Source: Zoroaster sp. YZ-2022 (Eukaryota > Echinodermata > Asteroidea > Forcipulatida > Zoroasteridae). Taken from it: 64,000 nt of DNA. The DNA lies in NCBI GenBank assembly GCA_029582265.1, contig CM055819.1:14247087-14311086 (forward strand). Direction: 5' to 3'. Under the pieces are notes generated by a model. The model was given only the letters and a program-made list of their open reading frames with translations, had not been told where the DNA came from and ran no database searches. Both the position numbers and the translations under genes were made by a program. Below are positions 23,752 through 34,819 of the stretch, piece by piece (within the stretch, counting starts at the first letter, position 1; every line of letters begins with the position of its first letter).

Positions 23752-23996
23752 GATGATGCAGTGATGATGATGAACCTCCATCAAAGAAGCAGCATTTACT
23801 GCGATCCAGGTCTGGCCTTCTGTCTCAAGAATAACGCTCAAAGTATGTTCTTCCTGCCATGTGTATCATTTGTCATAAAGAGAAATGGACTAGTTGAAAA
23901 TATCATTCTGGTCGTATACGTAAAGAAGCTCTCGCTAGACATCTTGAGATGTTTAGTACCATTTATCCCAATGGTGGCTGGTACAGAATACACATA
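23752..23996 (+). pseudogene. Duplicated exon-like fragment with a CIICHK zinc-type motif
   Basis: In one plus frame the text reads DDDEPPSKKQHLLRSRSGL, a TAA stop, KYVLPAMCIICHKEKWTS, a TGA stop, and RIRKEALARHLEMFSTIYPN. The C-x2-C motif after YVLPA recalls N-terminal zinc-binding segments of uncharacterised, transposon-associated proteins in marine animals; that is from memory and unverified. A near-identical copy lies at 32158-32330 plus 32961-33015 and shares both stops, so the stops pre-date the duplication or this is not the coding frame. Another frame gives a 78-codon ORF without motif. It may be the 5' exon of the decayed gene at 25824-28757. Confidence 0.5.
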
Positions 23997-24142
23997 ACAA
24001 AAGAGTAATAATAATTATGTTCAATTGCAAAGGTTGATTTTTATTGGCTAGATTATAAATTGCAAATTATATTACATAAAACAAAATGTGCCTTATCTCA
24101 GTAATGGACATCCTTTGTAAATTCAGTCCAAAAAATTCTTAA

Positions 24143-24349
24143 AGGGAAAGTATTGTCACGATCAGAGCAGACTTTCAACAGGGCATGGAATCAATGTCCT
24201 GGTTTAAGATGAACATGGTGACTGAAAGTTAATGGCTCATTTATGCAGCAGCAATGGTAATGACCTCATCATGTCTGGTATTATTTTCAGTCACTGAGTA
24301 AAACTAGTACTCCAATTCCATGCCCTGTTGATCGTGACAATATTTTTCT
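24143..24349. mobile_element. 207-bp MITE flanked by TTAA
   Basis: TTAA at 24139-24142 and 24350-24353 flanks inverted ends sharing TATTGTCACGATCA. A second inverted pair, AACAGGGCATGGAAT and ATTCCATGCCCTGTT, lies just inside. The left arm has about 13 extra bases. A TTAA duplication suggests a piggyBac-type non-autonomous element, though the termini differ from those of the element at 17537. Confidence 0.8.
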
Positions 24350-24469
24350 TTAAGTGAAAATCATGTACCAGGGTATGATTTAGCATTGTGTGTATTCATT
24401 TATGGTTTTGAAGGGAAAAGTAAATGCATATACACTGTAATTTGTATGCAGAGTTTGCTTATTAACCCT

Positions 24470-24625
24470 AACCTTCCCAAATCCTGCAAAATCCTCTTTA
24501 CTAAAGTGAAAGATTTTGAAGGATTGACGCTACATGCTCTTTGCTAAAGTGAAGGATTTTGCAGGATTGAGGTTATTAGGCATACATGGTACAGGTACAT
24601 CCATGTTTGTTGTAGCCCTGGTTAT
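24470..24625. repeat. Dispersed repeat, inverted partner of 35945-36122
   Basis: AACCCTAACCTTCCCAAATC, two AAGTGAAGGATTTTG-type blocks, GGATTGAGGTTATTAGGCAT and ACATCCATGTTTGTTGTAG occur here in order and in reverse complement at 35945-36122. A shorter related piece is at 35767-35840. No coding potential. Confidence 0.85.
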
Positions 24626-25055
24626 TCTAAAACTTATTTATTTTGTATTTTTAAACCAAGAATAAACATTGCACAACCACCTTGAACATGTTTGTATCAA
24701 ACATTAACAACTAGAGTACACAATAATTTTATTTAGTTAGACGTCGATTTTATTATTACAATTAATACAAAGAGAATGTGTGCTGAATCAGGTAGAGATG
24801 CCAAATCAGACCGTATTTTCACCCCGCCTATTCCGTACTGCACAAAATAATGCGTGACAACAATCGTATTTCCTCACAAACTGTGCACATTATTCCAAAA
24901 AACAACAACAACAACGACGTAATATTAATTTTCAACACCATACCTTATCCTTAATGACATGATTTGTGTTATCCTTCTGCAACAAAGTGACATTTGATCC
25001 AAAATGTTTGGTGTGTTTTTCAACAAAATGTCAAATCCGACACAAAATGGCCGAT
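24626..25055. other. Non-coding, nothing recognised
   Basis: AT-rich sequence between the dispersed repeat and the Tc1-like relic. No feature beyond an AAC/ACA-rich run at about 24900. Confidence 0.4.
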
Positions 25056-25554
25056 TTGTTTGTTGAGAGGGCGTAGGAGAGGTGAACGATTCGCTGACAA
25101 CTGCGTGCGTCAGCGAAATCGGTGGGGTGGGCCCAGCGTTATGATGTGGGCAGGAATCTCCAGTCGCCACAGGACTCCTCTCGTTGTTGTGAATGAGACG
25201 CTGACAGCACAGCGTTACATCGACCAGATCCTGAGACCATATCTGCTTCCCTTCCTTCAAGATCATCCTGATGTGACGATTTTCCAGCAGGACAACGCCC
25301 GCCCCCACGCAGCCCGTCTCACCACCACATTTCTGCAGACCCACAATGTCGAGGTTATGGAGTGGATGCCGTACTCGCCAGACCTGAGCCCCATAGAACA
25401 TCTCTGGGATGAGCTAGGCCGGCGTATCGCGACAAGAAACCCAAGACCAAACAACAGGCAAATGCTAATCGAAGCTCTCCAGGAAGAATGGGCAAGAATC
25501 CCCCAAGCAGCAACCATAAGACGATTGATCGAAAGCATGCGCAACCGGTACTGA
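25056..25554 (+). pseudogene. Tc1/mariner transposase, 5'-truncated
   Basis: DDE-type transposase of the Tc1 group. Visible are GRRRGERFADNCVRQ, GGPSVMMWAGISS, the second catalytic Asp in FQQDNARPHAAR, and SPDLSPIEHLWDELGRR with the catalytic Glu 34 residues after that Asp (DD34E). The C-terminus IRRLIESMRNRY is natural. The DNA-binding half and the first Asp are missing; sequence before about 25060 does not continue the protein. An ATG at 24994 opens the frame but lies in non-homologous DNA. No terminal inverted repeats were found, so this is a fragment, without internal frameshift. Confidence 0.9.
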
Positions 25555-25799
25555 ACGGGCATACACGGTACTGAACCAAAGCATTCCCCTCTGACTGTAA
25601 TGAAAATGATCTGTTTTGTAATGTCGTGCTCAATTTCGGGTTACCAATAGGTGAATTTGACATTTAGGAATAGTTCTCATCAGTCATAAACGTTTTAACA
25701 TAGATGCATACAAAAAGAAAAAGAAAAATGTCTTGATAAGTTTCTTTTGACTTTCAGTATACGTACACTCTGCCTCTAAGGAATAAAACAAAAACAAAA

Positions 25800-28153
25800 G
25801 CAGGACACAGTATATCTTCAGCAGTGTGTACTTCTAATAACAGCAAAACCTGCAGCTTCCAGACAGTAGCTGAAGACTTTGCAAAGGATTTGAAAAAGAG
25901 CCAAGAACAGCTTAAGAATGTAGAAAATGAACTCTTCAAGGAAAAGAGAAAGACTGAGTTTGTTGATGAACTAAAAAGAAAAGTAAAAAGAACAAGAGAA
26001 AGAGAACAATATCATCGGAAAAAATTGACTACGATACTGCCACAACAAGTGAATCAAACAGATAATAGTATCCTAAATTGTTCGGCAAATTTGACAAATA
26101 TAAAAAAAGAAAACCAGTTAAAAGAACACGTATATCACCTAAAACAAGAAAACATAAGTCTGAAGGAAAAACTCAACAAGAACTCCACCACTAACGGACA
26201 AATAGAAACATTCAACAAAGATAAACATTGCTTCTCAGACAATATGACCAGATGTGTTTACGATCTACTAGATAATCATGTTGGTGTGTCACATGTGTCA
26301 CCCTGTATCAAAGCAGTATTGACAAATCTCACCAACCAATCATGTACTAGACTACCCTCTAAATTTACAGTAGAGAACATGAATATACAGAGATTAGTAA
26401 TTTCCCAAAGGCAAATAGGAGAAAAATTTTCGAATAAGAAAAACACTACCCTGTATTCTGACGAAACATCAAAATATGGCCAGAAGTTCATGGGGTACCA
26501 TACAACTGATTCTGATAAAAGATACTGGGTTCTTGGTCTGAGAGACATTTGCACTAAATTATCAGAGAATACTTTGGAAACATTCAAGGGAGTCCTATCT
26601 GACATTGAAGCAGCAGGTAATTCTGAAGGTCCAGGTAGGAAGATTCTTTGCAATATCCGCAATACAATGATAGACCACCTACTGAACTGACGTGGCACCA
26701 ATTGTTGCAGCTTTATAGGACTGAAGTCTTACCGACAGTACAGGAGAACTGGGCATCACTCACTGAAGAGAAAAAGGCCCCCTTACAGCACTGACATCAT
26801 TCTTCTGTGGGTTGCATAGCCTGGTACAATATGCAGAGGTGACAGAGAAGGCTCTTGAAATGGTGGAGAATAAGCTCTTCGAAGAGAAGAAAGAAGGTGC
26901 TGCCAGCAAGAACTTTTGCTTTAAATCAGAGAATTCAAATGGTGTCCTGCGACTTGTCAAGAATGCAGCCAAAGAATTTGCCAGGGGTGGAAATGAGCAA
27001 GCAGGTGTCCACAGACCATTCGAGGTTGAAGTTCAAGACTTTCTCAAAGATAATGCCATGCAAAGCATCCCTCTTGTGCCATTCAGAGGAAATCGATTTA
27101 ACATTTTGTTTTTCAATGCTGGGTTTGTTTTTTTCTTTCTGATGAATGCTTAAATTTCTTGACAAGTATGGTGCCACCAATAACCTATTAAAGGCTGTAC
27201 AAGCAGATCTACAAGAGTCATTCTATCTCGCAGGTTGTAAAGCACTTGGGCTTATCAGGTCCACTCTGGCGTAAGCTAGAAAACAAAGATGTCCATGTAC
27301 TCCAAATGAATGACTTCTACTTGAATCATGGTCACTTCCCTGAAAGACGCATGCCAACAGCCACAGTTGTTCATTGAAGGCAAAATACTTGCTTTGGTGA
27401 TGACACAGAGATCAACGAAGGACCTGTCCTTGAGAAACTCACAAAGCCAGCTCCATCCATCGAATTTTTTGAAACGCATGCAGCAGATCACTTGCCCTCA
27501 GGGAGGTATTCACCCCCCACTGCTGAAACATTCCAGAAAACTAAAAGTGTGGACAAACATAACACATTCTCTGAAAGAGTTTTCGCATATCTGGATCAAT
27601 TAATGAAGCACAGGCCAAATGCTTTATTTCTTGCCAATGAAGCAACAATAATGTTTTCACTAAACAAAACAAGTGAATGGATCTCCAGCATGAGTTCATC
27701 TGAGTCATCCATCCTCATCTCAAATGCCAGAAAGAAAGCACGTGGCATTCACACCCAATACAAGCAGCGGTCACACGAAAAAAGAAAGCCATCCAGCAAA
27801 AACAAGATGACGAAACAACTAGACTACACCGAAAAATGAACGAACAGATCAAGATAGCAACCGCCATCCAATACTATGGACTATGGCAGTCAACGAGCCA
27901 GGTTGATGAAATGCTGCAAACCATCCAATCTGCAAAAGAGAAGACAGATGCAGTTAAAGCTCAGCTTAGATTCAGACAACAAGTTCTTAAGCAAGTGCAC
28001 CCTGACAAGTCAATCTATACTTTCAGTCAGAAGGTTGGAAATGGCTACAAGACCTACACTTGGGAAAAATTATCAGCAAATCTGAAGGAACTAATTGGAC
28101 AGTGTTTCACCCAAGTCAGTGCAGAAGGGACACCAACTCTAGTTGGCAAGAGA
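25800..28153 (+). pseudogene. Large decayed gene of unknown, possibly transposon-derived, family
   Basis: 25824-26690 is open for 288 codons: a charged coiled-coil N-terminus (KDLKKSQEQLKNVENELFKE), then RLVISQRQIGEKF, LYSDETSKYGQKFMGYHTTD and RYWVLGLRDICTK. After 26690 the protein continues only by switching frames: TEVLPTVQENWASLTEE, ALTSFFCGLHSLVQYAEV, VQDFLKDNAMQSIPLVPFRG, KALGLISGPLWRKLENKDV-like text, SVDKHNTFSERVFAYLDQL and, at 27836-28153, YYGLWQSTSQVDEMLQTI and FRQQVLKQVHPDKS. At least six frameshifts or stops. The SDET block could be an active-site Asp, but the family is not certain. Order and orientation of the blocks are consistent with one ancestral protein. The 3' end GGCAAGAGA|GTAAGC looks like a splice donor. 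Confidence 0.6.
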
Positions 28154-28287
28154 GTAAGCTAATATTATGGCATGACCCATCCCAGTGAACATTTGCTAAC
28201 AATTGCTTTTTACTAATACACTGTAAATTTGTTTCTGTTCAGCTACACGCTTTGTTTTGCAACTATGAAAAAGACTTTGGATTTGAT

Positions 28288-28470
<183 letters not shown>

Positions 28471-28502
28471 ATTGGCATAAGTGGACCGCCCACCAACATA
28501 GG

Positions 28503-28574
28503 GGCTGGTTAGCTCAGTTGGTAGAGCGCTCGTACGGTAATCGAGAGGTCGCGGGTTCGAGTCCGGCATCAGCC
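28503..28574 (+). tRNA. tRNA-like gene or tRNA-derived pseudogene, nominal anticodon GGT
   Basis: A 72-nt cloverleaf folds: acceptor GGCTGGT pairs with ATCAGCC, the D stem is GCTC/GAGC, and the T loop is TTCGAGT. Internal Pol III promoter boxes are intact (A box TAGCTCAGTTGG, B box GGTTCGAGTCC) and a TTTTT terminator lies 3 nt downstream (28577-28581). Against a functional tRNA: the anticodon stem has a T-T mismatch, position 33 is C not T, the T stem has a G-G mismatch, and GGT is not the usual eukaryotic Thr anticodon. Most likely a tRNA-derived repeat that could still be transcribed. Confidence 0.7.
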
Positions 28575-28603
28575 AATTTTTCTTTGCTCGCAAACCGTTT
28601 CCA

Positions 28604-28630
28604 TCCACCCACCCACCCACCCACCCACCC
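28604..28630. repeat. (CCCA)n microsatellite
   Basis: About seven CCCA/CACC units follow the tRNA-like unit and run up to the presumed splice acceptor. Confidence 0.9.
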
Positions 28631-28640
28631 AGTCAGCCAG

Positions 28641-28757
28641 GTCCCAGGCTACCCTGAATGATACAACATTGTCAATGACTGTGAGGAAGATGAAGCCGTC
28701 TACACATACAAGCTTCTGGACGACTACCAGAAGGGAGACCTTGAAATTCTTCTGTAA
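28641..28757 (+). pseudogene. C-terminal exon of the decayed gene
   Basis: After a CAG acceptor the frame reads VPGYPE, a TGA stop, YNIVNDCEEDEAVYTYKLLD, DYQKGDLEILL and a TAA stop. Apart from the one TGA, which likely replaced a Trp codon, it is a clean 39-codon reading. The acidic, Tyr-rich end and its spacing from the 28153 donor suggest it closes the protein coded at 25.8-28.15 kb. Assignment rests on context and on remembered similarity of the two pieces. Confidence 0.55.
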
Positions 28758-29652
28758 GTTCTAACAATACTTGATTAATCACTTTTGTTATTAAATTAAT
28801 TAGTAAACATTTATTTAGTTCAATTTTGTTGTCGACTTTTTTGCAGATGAAAAACAGCTTGGCAGAAAATCCAATTAGGACAAGCCAGGAATACACAATA
28901 CACGTAAGTGCATACACAATACACGTATTTGTCTTTTTAATTAAAAGACCAATTAATAAATATTAATAAATAATAACCAGTATAAATTGTAATTCTCACC
29001 ATGCTATTTAAGAGTGAAGTATTATCTGATTATATAAATTAATTGCTTATGGTACTAGAAACAATGAAACTGGCAATGTAAATCAAGATATATCACAGAA
29101 CAGCCATTACTTTTGTTGTGTATCAAGTACGTATTGATGGAACAATTAAATTATTAATAAATATTTTAGGAATTGTCAAAAGGGCCCAATATAAGTTGTA
29201 TGTACTGTACTGCCCAAAGGTAGAAAAACTCAAATGAAAAATATGAGACATGATTAAATGACTTCAAGGGGATCCTTTTAATGTAAAAAATATCAAAATT
29301 TAATATTTCACATTTCCAATTAGAAGTTAGGCACTGTATCATATATGATACATTGGGCGGTCGAGGCAATCGTTTCTTAGAATCAAGTATTAATTCTTGG
29401 AATGGTCCCCACACCATGACTAGGGGAAAACTCACGTCTGATGTGGCTGTTTGCAAATACAGGTTATTCATGTGATTCTATTGGATGTACATGTGTACAT
29501 GTATACTAAGTAGCTTCATTTCAACCCCCCCCCCCTTTTTTTGTCATCCCGGCTACCCGAAACCTCGTTTTCAATGCAAAATACAAAGCGAATGTACATT
29601 TTGCTATTATGAAAATCCTAATAATTTATTAAATTTTCTTAGATATATCTTA
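28758..29652. other. Non-coding, nothing recognised
   Basis: AT-rich. A palindrome GTATCATATATGATAC at 29337-29352 recurs at 30740-30755. Poly-C run at about 29525. No gene found. Confidence 0.4.
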
Positions 29653-29767
29653 GGCTGTATCCGAATTGGCGGCTCTGGCTGCGGCTAGATCAGGGCGTCT
29701 GACAACGTTGAAGCATAGAACACCCATAGCAACACCCTTAGCAACAGCCGCCAATTCGGACACGGCC
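29653..29767. mobile_element. 115-bp MITE with CCGAATTGGCGGCT ends
   Basis: GGCTGTATCCGAATTGGCGG at the left is inverted at the right as CCGCCAATTCGGACACGGCC, with TA on both sides. About 24 of the first 26 bases pair. The short interior is unrelated to any gene. Possibly Harbinger-like or mariner-like; not assigned. Confidence 0.85.
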
Positions 29768-31350
29768 TAACTCCCCAACCATTCCCCTCCGATACCCCCC
29801 CCCCACCCCCCCACCCACCCAAAACTCTGTTTTCCAATGCACTCTTTATAAAACAACCATAACAGGTTACGGGCCGTTCACAAATACACAATTATCAATA
29901 TTTTCACAGCGTACAAAGAGAACACATTTTCAGGACCACCCCCCCCCCCGCAAAAGTGTACAAAAGAAAATTCATCTCCGTTGTCAAGGAAGTCAAGCAC
30001 ACCTTTCACTGTTATCTTCCCAGACATATTTGGGAAAGTAACTCGAGGTCACGATATTACTAGATCATAGATGCAGCAAACTGTTGGTTCTGAAAAGAAT
30101 TAGTAAAGAAACAGAAATGTAAGTTTTATGTAGGTCTGAAAAAAATGATAAGCATGATGGTTCTGACTCTATTTCTAAAATTCAAAAGGGAAGAAAAAAT
30201 GGATTGAAATTGTCCTTTAATTTTAAATAATATTATTTTGAATTTAATGAATTAGTACTTCAAGATCTTGCACAACAATTATGATCAGCAAAACCATGAA
30301 ATGGACACACACCGTTGGCCATGACAACGCGTTACATGTAAACAAACATGACAAACGCATTCAGTGTAGCATGCATGACGTGCATAAATTCATGCCACGT
30401 TTGCTCTTTATATCAAATAAGATACACTGACTTCAAAAGCGGAAATTAAAAAAAGGTAAACTACAATCGACCCCAAATTTGGCCTAGATGATAGTTAGAT
30501 AACACTCTTTTAATTATCATTCTGTTGTTATCAAAATTATCATTCTGTTGTTATATGTACTCACCTTCAATGTGGAATTTCGTCTTCTTTTCAGAGTATG
30601 AAACTGCATCAATTTCTATGTACTAACGCCATGCAAACCGCCACAAGAGGGGGCTATTCAATGTATCAAATATGCCACAACAGGCATTTAAGGCAGTGAG
30701 GTTATTTTTTTTTAGGAAAAAAAAGGATTGAAATCCAGCGTATCATATATGATACACGTGGTACTACAGGGTTACTTGTAGACTCTGGAGAGATAAAAGA
30801 AAACAAAACTACGAAAAATCATCATGTTTAAATAAATTAAAGGCATTTATGAATAGATTAATTTTATCGGCGGAAAAAATATGTTGATGTCAATTTTCAT
30901 GATCTAATTTGCATACTCAATGCTTTACATAAAATCCAAGTACAGCATTTTGTAGAGGAGACTCTGCTCTTTCAAATGAGTGGTAACATGTCAACATTAT
31001 TATGGAAAATTAAAATTGATTTGGCATCGCCAACATAGGCTAACGTTAGCTGCGGTTACCACCAGAGCTGTATTAATTTCATGTATAATTTAACAGCTAC
31101 AACAAATAAAAGATAATAAAATTATACCAGTATCCTTTAAAAAAAATTTAAAAAAAAAACTTTAACTACCATTTGCCTATATTCTTATAACTGCTGCAAA
31201 ATCTGCTATTTGTCGATTTTACGTAAATTTCCGTTAATTGAATAATATATATCTTTACCACCATTGATGCCTAATGTTAGATGCATCTTTTTATGTCAAC
31301 GTTAGTTGTTCCAAAATGCTGTTACATGTATAATACAAGTACAACAAATA
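29768..31350. other. Non-coding with C-rich tracts
   Basis: C runs at about 29797-29820 and 29938-29950. The rest is AT-rich with only short open frames. No gene found. Confidence 0.4.
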
Positions 31351-31814
31351 ATCAGTCGTTACTTGTAAATGTGTTACTACTCGCGAGTACTTTTGAGGTA
31401 ATCGCAGTGGGACGATTAATCGAGTAGTAAAAAGACACAAGTATGAGTACGATTAACGATTATTACTCGCGATAGTAATCATCGTACTGCTCGCCCAGCT
31501 CTGTTACTGAATGGTTGGTAGAATTTCATGTATTATTTTGTTCTCAAGTTCCTTATTGACATTTTTGAACACATTCAAAATAAAAAGAATGTGATTGTAA
31601 TTGTATCTTTTTTATCTGGTGTGTTTGAAAAAAGTTATATTTAAAAAAAACAAAAAAATAGTGCTGGGCGAGCAGTGCGATCACCTCTGTAATCGCGAGT
31701 AATAATCGTTAATCGCACTCATACTTGTGTCTCTTTACTACTCGATTAATCATCCCACTGCGATTACCTCAAAAGTACTCACGAGTAGTAACACATTTAC
31801 AATTAACGACTGAT
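31351..31814. repeat. Foldback: two inverted 150-bp arms
   Basis: Arm 31351-31503 (ATCAGTCGTTACTTGTAAAT, ACTCGCGAGTACTTTTGAGG, CGCCCAGCTC) is mirrored by 31664-31814 (GAGCTGGGCGAGCAG-like start through TTAACGACTGAT). About 160 bp of AT-rich spacer lies between. The words GTAATCG and TACTCG are frequent. Probably two copies of one MITE inserted in opposite orientation. Confidence 0.85.
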
Positions 31815-31997
31815 GCTTTAGTCATTGTTTATTTATTAAAAATATAAAATCTTAAATAATATCCGAATATCCGAATACTTACATAAAATATTATGTTATG
31901 TTAAAAATGCGGTCAATACTTGTGATTAATCCAGTACTCGTGAGTAATTTCTGTGCAATTGCTCGATTAGTGAATTTTACTAATCACCCAGCACTAA
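31660..31997. mobile_element. hAT-like MITE with TAGTGCTGGG ends
   Basis: The stretch starts TAGTGCTGGGCGA and ends TCACCCAGCACTA, an inverted terminal repeat of about 13 bp. It overlaps the right foldback arm. The A-rich flanks on both sides make a target duplication hard to define. No ORF with a domain. Confidence 0.6.
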
Positions 31998-32157
31998 AAA
32001 AACCAAGATATACCACCCTCCCAATTTTTAAATTTTTGTTTATATTTTTTGTAAAAATTGAAACTCACAAAAAACACAGATGGGAGTTTTCTCCCACTGA
32101 TTTCCTCCCATATTTCCCTACTTAGCCTCAACTTCCCATGTTGCTGATCCTGTTACG

Positions 32158-32330
32158 AGCAGTGATGATGATGAACCTCCATCAAAGAAGCAGCATTTAC
32201 TGCGATCCAGGTCTGGCCTTCTGTCTCAAGAATAACGCTCAAAGTATGTTCTTCCTGCCATGTGTATCATTTGTCATAAAGAGAAATGGACTAGTTGAAA
32301 ACATCATTCTGGTCGTATATGTAAAATGGT
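32158..32330 (+). pseudogene. Second copy of the CIICHK exon-like fragment, 5' part
   Basis: Nearly identical to 23752-23930, including both stop codons of the motif-bearing frame and the 53-codon frame MMMNLHQRSSIYCD. Very low divergence implies a recent duplication. It breaks off at GTATATGTAAA, after which 630 bp of unrelated DNA follow before the sequence resumes at 32961. Confidence 0.7.
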
Positions 32331-32960
32331 TTTAATTATAGGATTTTTAAATGTATAATAGAAGGTTTCGATCACAATAAAATACAATCAGTTAAAAATA
32401 AAACATATAGTGCATGTTTATATCTGAATAAAACATATACAGTGTATACAATATCTCCAATCCATGGTTGTCCTTTTCATTTCATTCTGGAAAGCCGAAC
32501 CTAATCAAAAATAAAAGTAGTAATTACTTGATTTAGGCAGTTATATTTAACTTTGAAAGGTAAACCGACCCTCGTTATATATATAAATAATGGTAAATAA
32601 AAAAATAAAAAACATACTTGCAGGGATTGGCCATTTATTGCCACTTCTTTATAGCTGCAAGTACATGTATGTAATTTCTTACCAACACTTGGATGTCCTA
32701 TAATCCCATAATCTCTTAACAATGGGATTAAAACTATCCTCCCTGGCCATTGTGCCCGCCTGTCGCCCATTGAAACCCATTTTCATTGTGTGTCAGCAGC
32801 CATTTTTAATGAGCACTCCCAGCCCAAAGTTTGACCTCTGCCATTATTGATTATTCTTGGCTCTCCCTCCTTCCATTCATAAGCTCTGGAGACCCAAGAA
32901 CCTTGAGTTAACTCGAGGACCCGCAAGGTTAACCGCGTGTTAGAATTCGATGTCTTCCCT
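32331..32960. other. 630-bp segment splitting the second exon-like copy
   Basis: Absent from the copy at 23.9 kb. TAAA borders it on both sides (TGTAAA/CCTAAAG), so a 4-bp target duplication is possible; an intron lost from the other copy is less likely because splice consensus is poor. No recognisable terminal repeats or ORF. Confidence 0.5.
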
Positions 32961-33063
32961 AAAGAAGCTCTCGCTAGACATCTTGAGATGTCTAGTACCC
33001 TTTATCCCAATGGTGGCTTGTTACTGTGGTGCAGAGCCGTATATTGGGAGAGTTGCGACAACT
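32961..33063 (+). pseudogene. Second copy of the exon-like fragment, 3' part, plus shared motif
   Basis: GAAGCTCTCGCTAGACATCT and TTTATCCCAATGGTGGCT match 23923-23976. It then runs into GAGCCGTATATTGGGAGAGT, a motif that recurs inverted at 38893-38915 just outside the Gypsy LTR. Confidence 0.6.
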
Positions 33064-34049
33064 AGTGATTAGAAGCCATTTTGGGTCCCAGAAACGTGTG
33101 TGCGCGAATTCACGTGTCGATCGTGTGTGCGCATTCCGTATATAAATATGCGTAAAATGAATACTGTCGCATCCGGCAACGGTCAATGTTATAACTTAAT
33201 AAGAGTTTTTAATCATGAAGTTTGCTTTAAAAAATCCATTTGGATCTTGGGAAACTCATGGACGAGAGGATGGTGTGCCTGTGACAGAAGAAATCTTCCC
33301 TCGTTGTTGAAATGTCTCCAGGATAAGTTGAAGGTCGATCAACAGGCTAACGTAGCTCGGTCATGACCATGGAAGTTTACGGTCATGATGAAGGTAGGCT
33401 GTTTTTAATTATTTAACAACAGTTACATATTATTTTAGATTCATTGAATTTTTTTGAAATGATAGAATGAATGTTCCCCCAAAAGATTATATTTGTAGGC
33501 CTTGCCGTGCCTACAGCTGTTACTTCAGTACAGTAACAAGTCAGTAAGCAGTTAGCACTTAGCAGTATGTATGATGATTGATGGTAGCCAGCCAGCCTAT
33601 CACATTGTGCACATTGTATTCTTGCAAGCATTTGCACAAAAACCAAACTCGTCCCATCAGGCCTTGATTAATTACTACATTTCCCTCTCATTTACTAGCT
33701 TGTCCTCTACATTAGCCAATCATATATTTTTCAGGAAATATGGTGGTATTTCTATTTGTCTTTTTAGAGTAGAGTCAAGAGAGAAAAGTGGTGGCTGTAT
33801 CATGGGGCCTGCACTCTTTCATTAAATTATGACCGAGATGTTGGTCATTTTCTCATTTGCTGAACTCACATTGTGCATAAAATACTCTTAATAAGAAATA
33901 TTGTATTAAGAAAATATCCAGCAATAACATTAATAAAATGGCTGCAAATTTGTGACGGAATTTAGCTAAGTAAAACAAACACATCTTCATCTTAAACTTA
34001 CATATAAAATTATAAGTACATATCAATATCCTGTGAATTTTCGCATTGT
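33064..34049. other. Non-coding, nothing recognised
   Basis: Only short open frames without motifs. No tandem repeat. Confidence 0.4.
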
Positions 34050-34215
34050 GAAAAGGCATGTATTTAAATGGTGCCAAATCCATATAAACATGCTCCCAGT
34101 GCTTTACAAAATTACAGGCTAAAATGTCAAATGTCAAATATGTGTGACATTACAATATTTTCTTTTTTATATCTTTTAGAAACTGAATCGCCTCTGCATG
34201 CTTGTCAGGATGGAG
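34050..34215 (+). repeat. Repeat copy 1 (partner at 34820-35360)
   Basis: TGGTGCCAAATCCATATAAA, CATGCTCCCAGTGCTTTACA, ACAGGCTAAAATGTCAAA and GACATTACAATATTTTCTTT, then TTAGAAACTGAA, recur in the same order downstream, where a 354-bp MITE divides them. Confidence 0.8.
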
Positions 34216-34819
34216 CTTGCTTAATACCGTGACAGGATGCCTGCATGCTTGACACAATGTCAAACCAGTGATTCATGATCTCAAGGAACCATGCCATGCT
34301 GCAGTGAGATTCTTGGTGCTTCTCCCTTCACATTCTACCATATAACGCACACTGGCACTAACTGAATGGCTTAAGAGGCTAATAAGGGCATTTGATACTT
34401 TCAAGTGAGAAGGTGTTAGGATGGCATGGATGAGTTATGGGTGAGTTGTTTAACTCATTGTCATCTTGGAAGGTAGCCAGATCTTTTACTGCAGTGATAC
34501 TTGCATGGCTAGATGGAAGCTTGAATTATTTAACAACATCAGGGTCCATTGTGAGCACATGACCACTGACGAGGGCAGCCTTCACATTGTTAATGAGTTG
34601 TGGAATATCATCTAAGAATTAAAGCCACTTCTTTGGATCTGAGGGGTGTTTATAATCTTATTAATTGTTTACAGATGTCGGTATCTTGTAAATAAAGACA
34701 TTTAAAGGAGTGAAATTCATTAACATTTTCTATTGTTTCACATTGTGATAAAGCATGTATAAGGGTGTGTTACACAAAAGCAGCTCTGGCTACTTCAGAC
34801 TCATTTTGTAAGATTGGGT

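Noticed and set aside
29337..30755. Two GTATCATATATGATAC palindromes as ends of one element
   Set aside because: Flanking text is not inverted or repeated between them; probably coincidence in AT-rich DNA.
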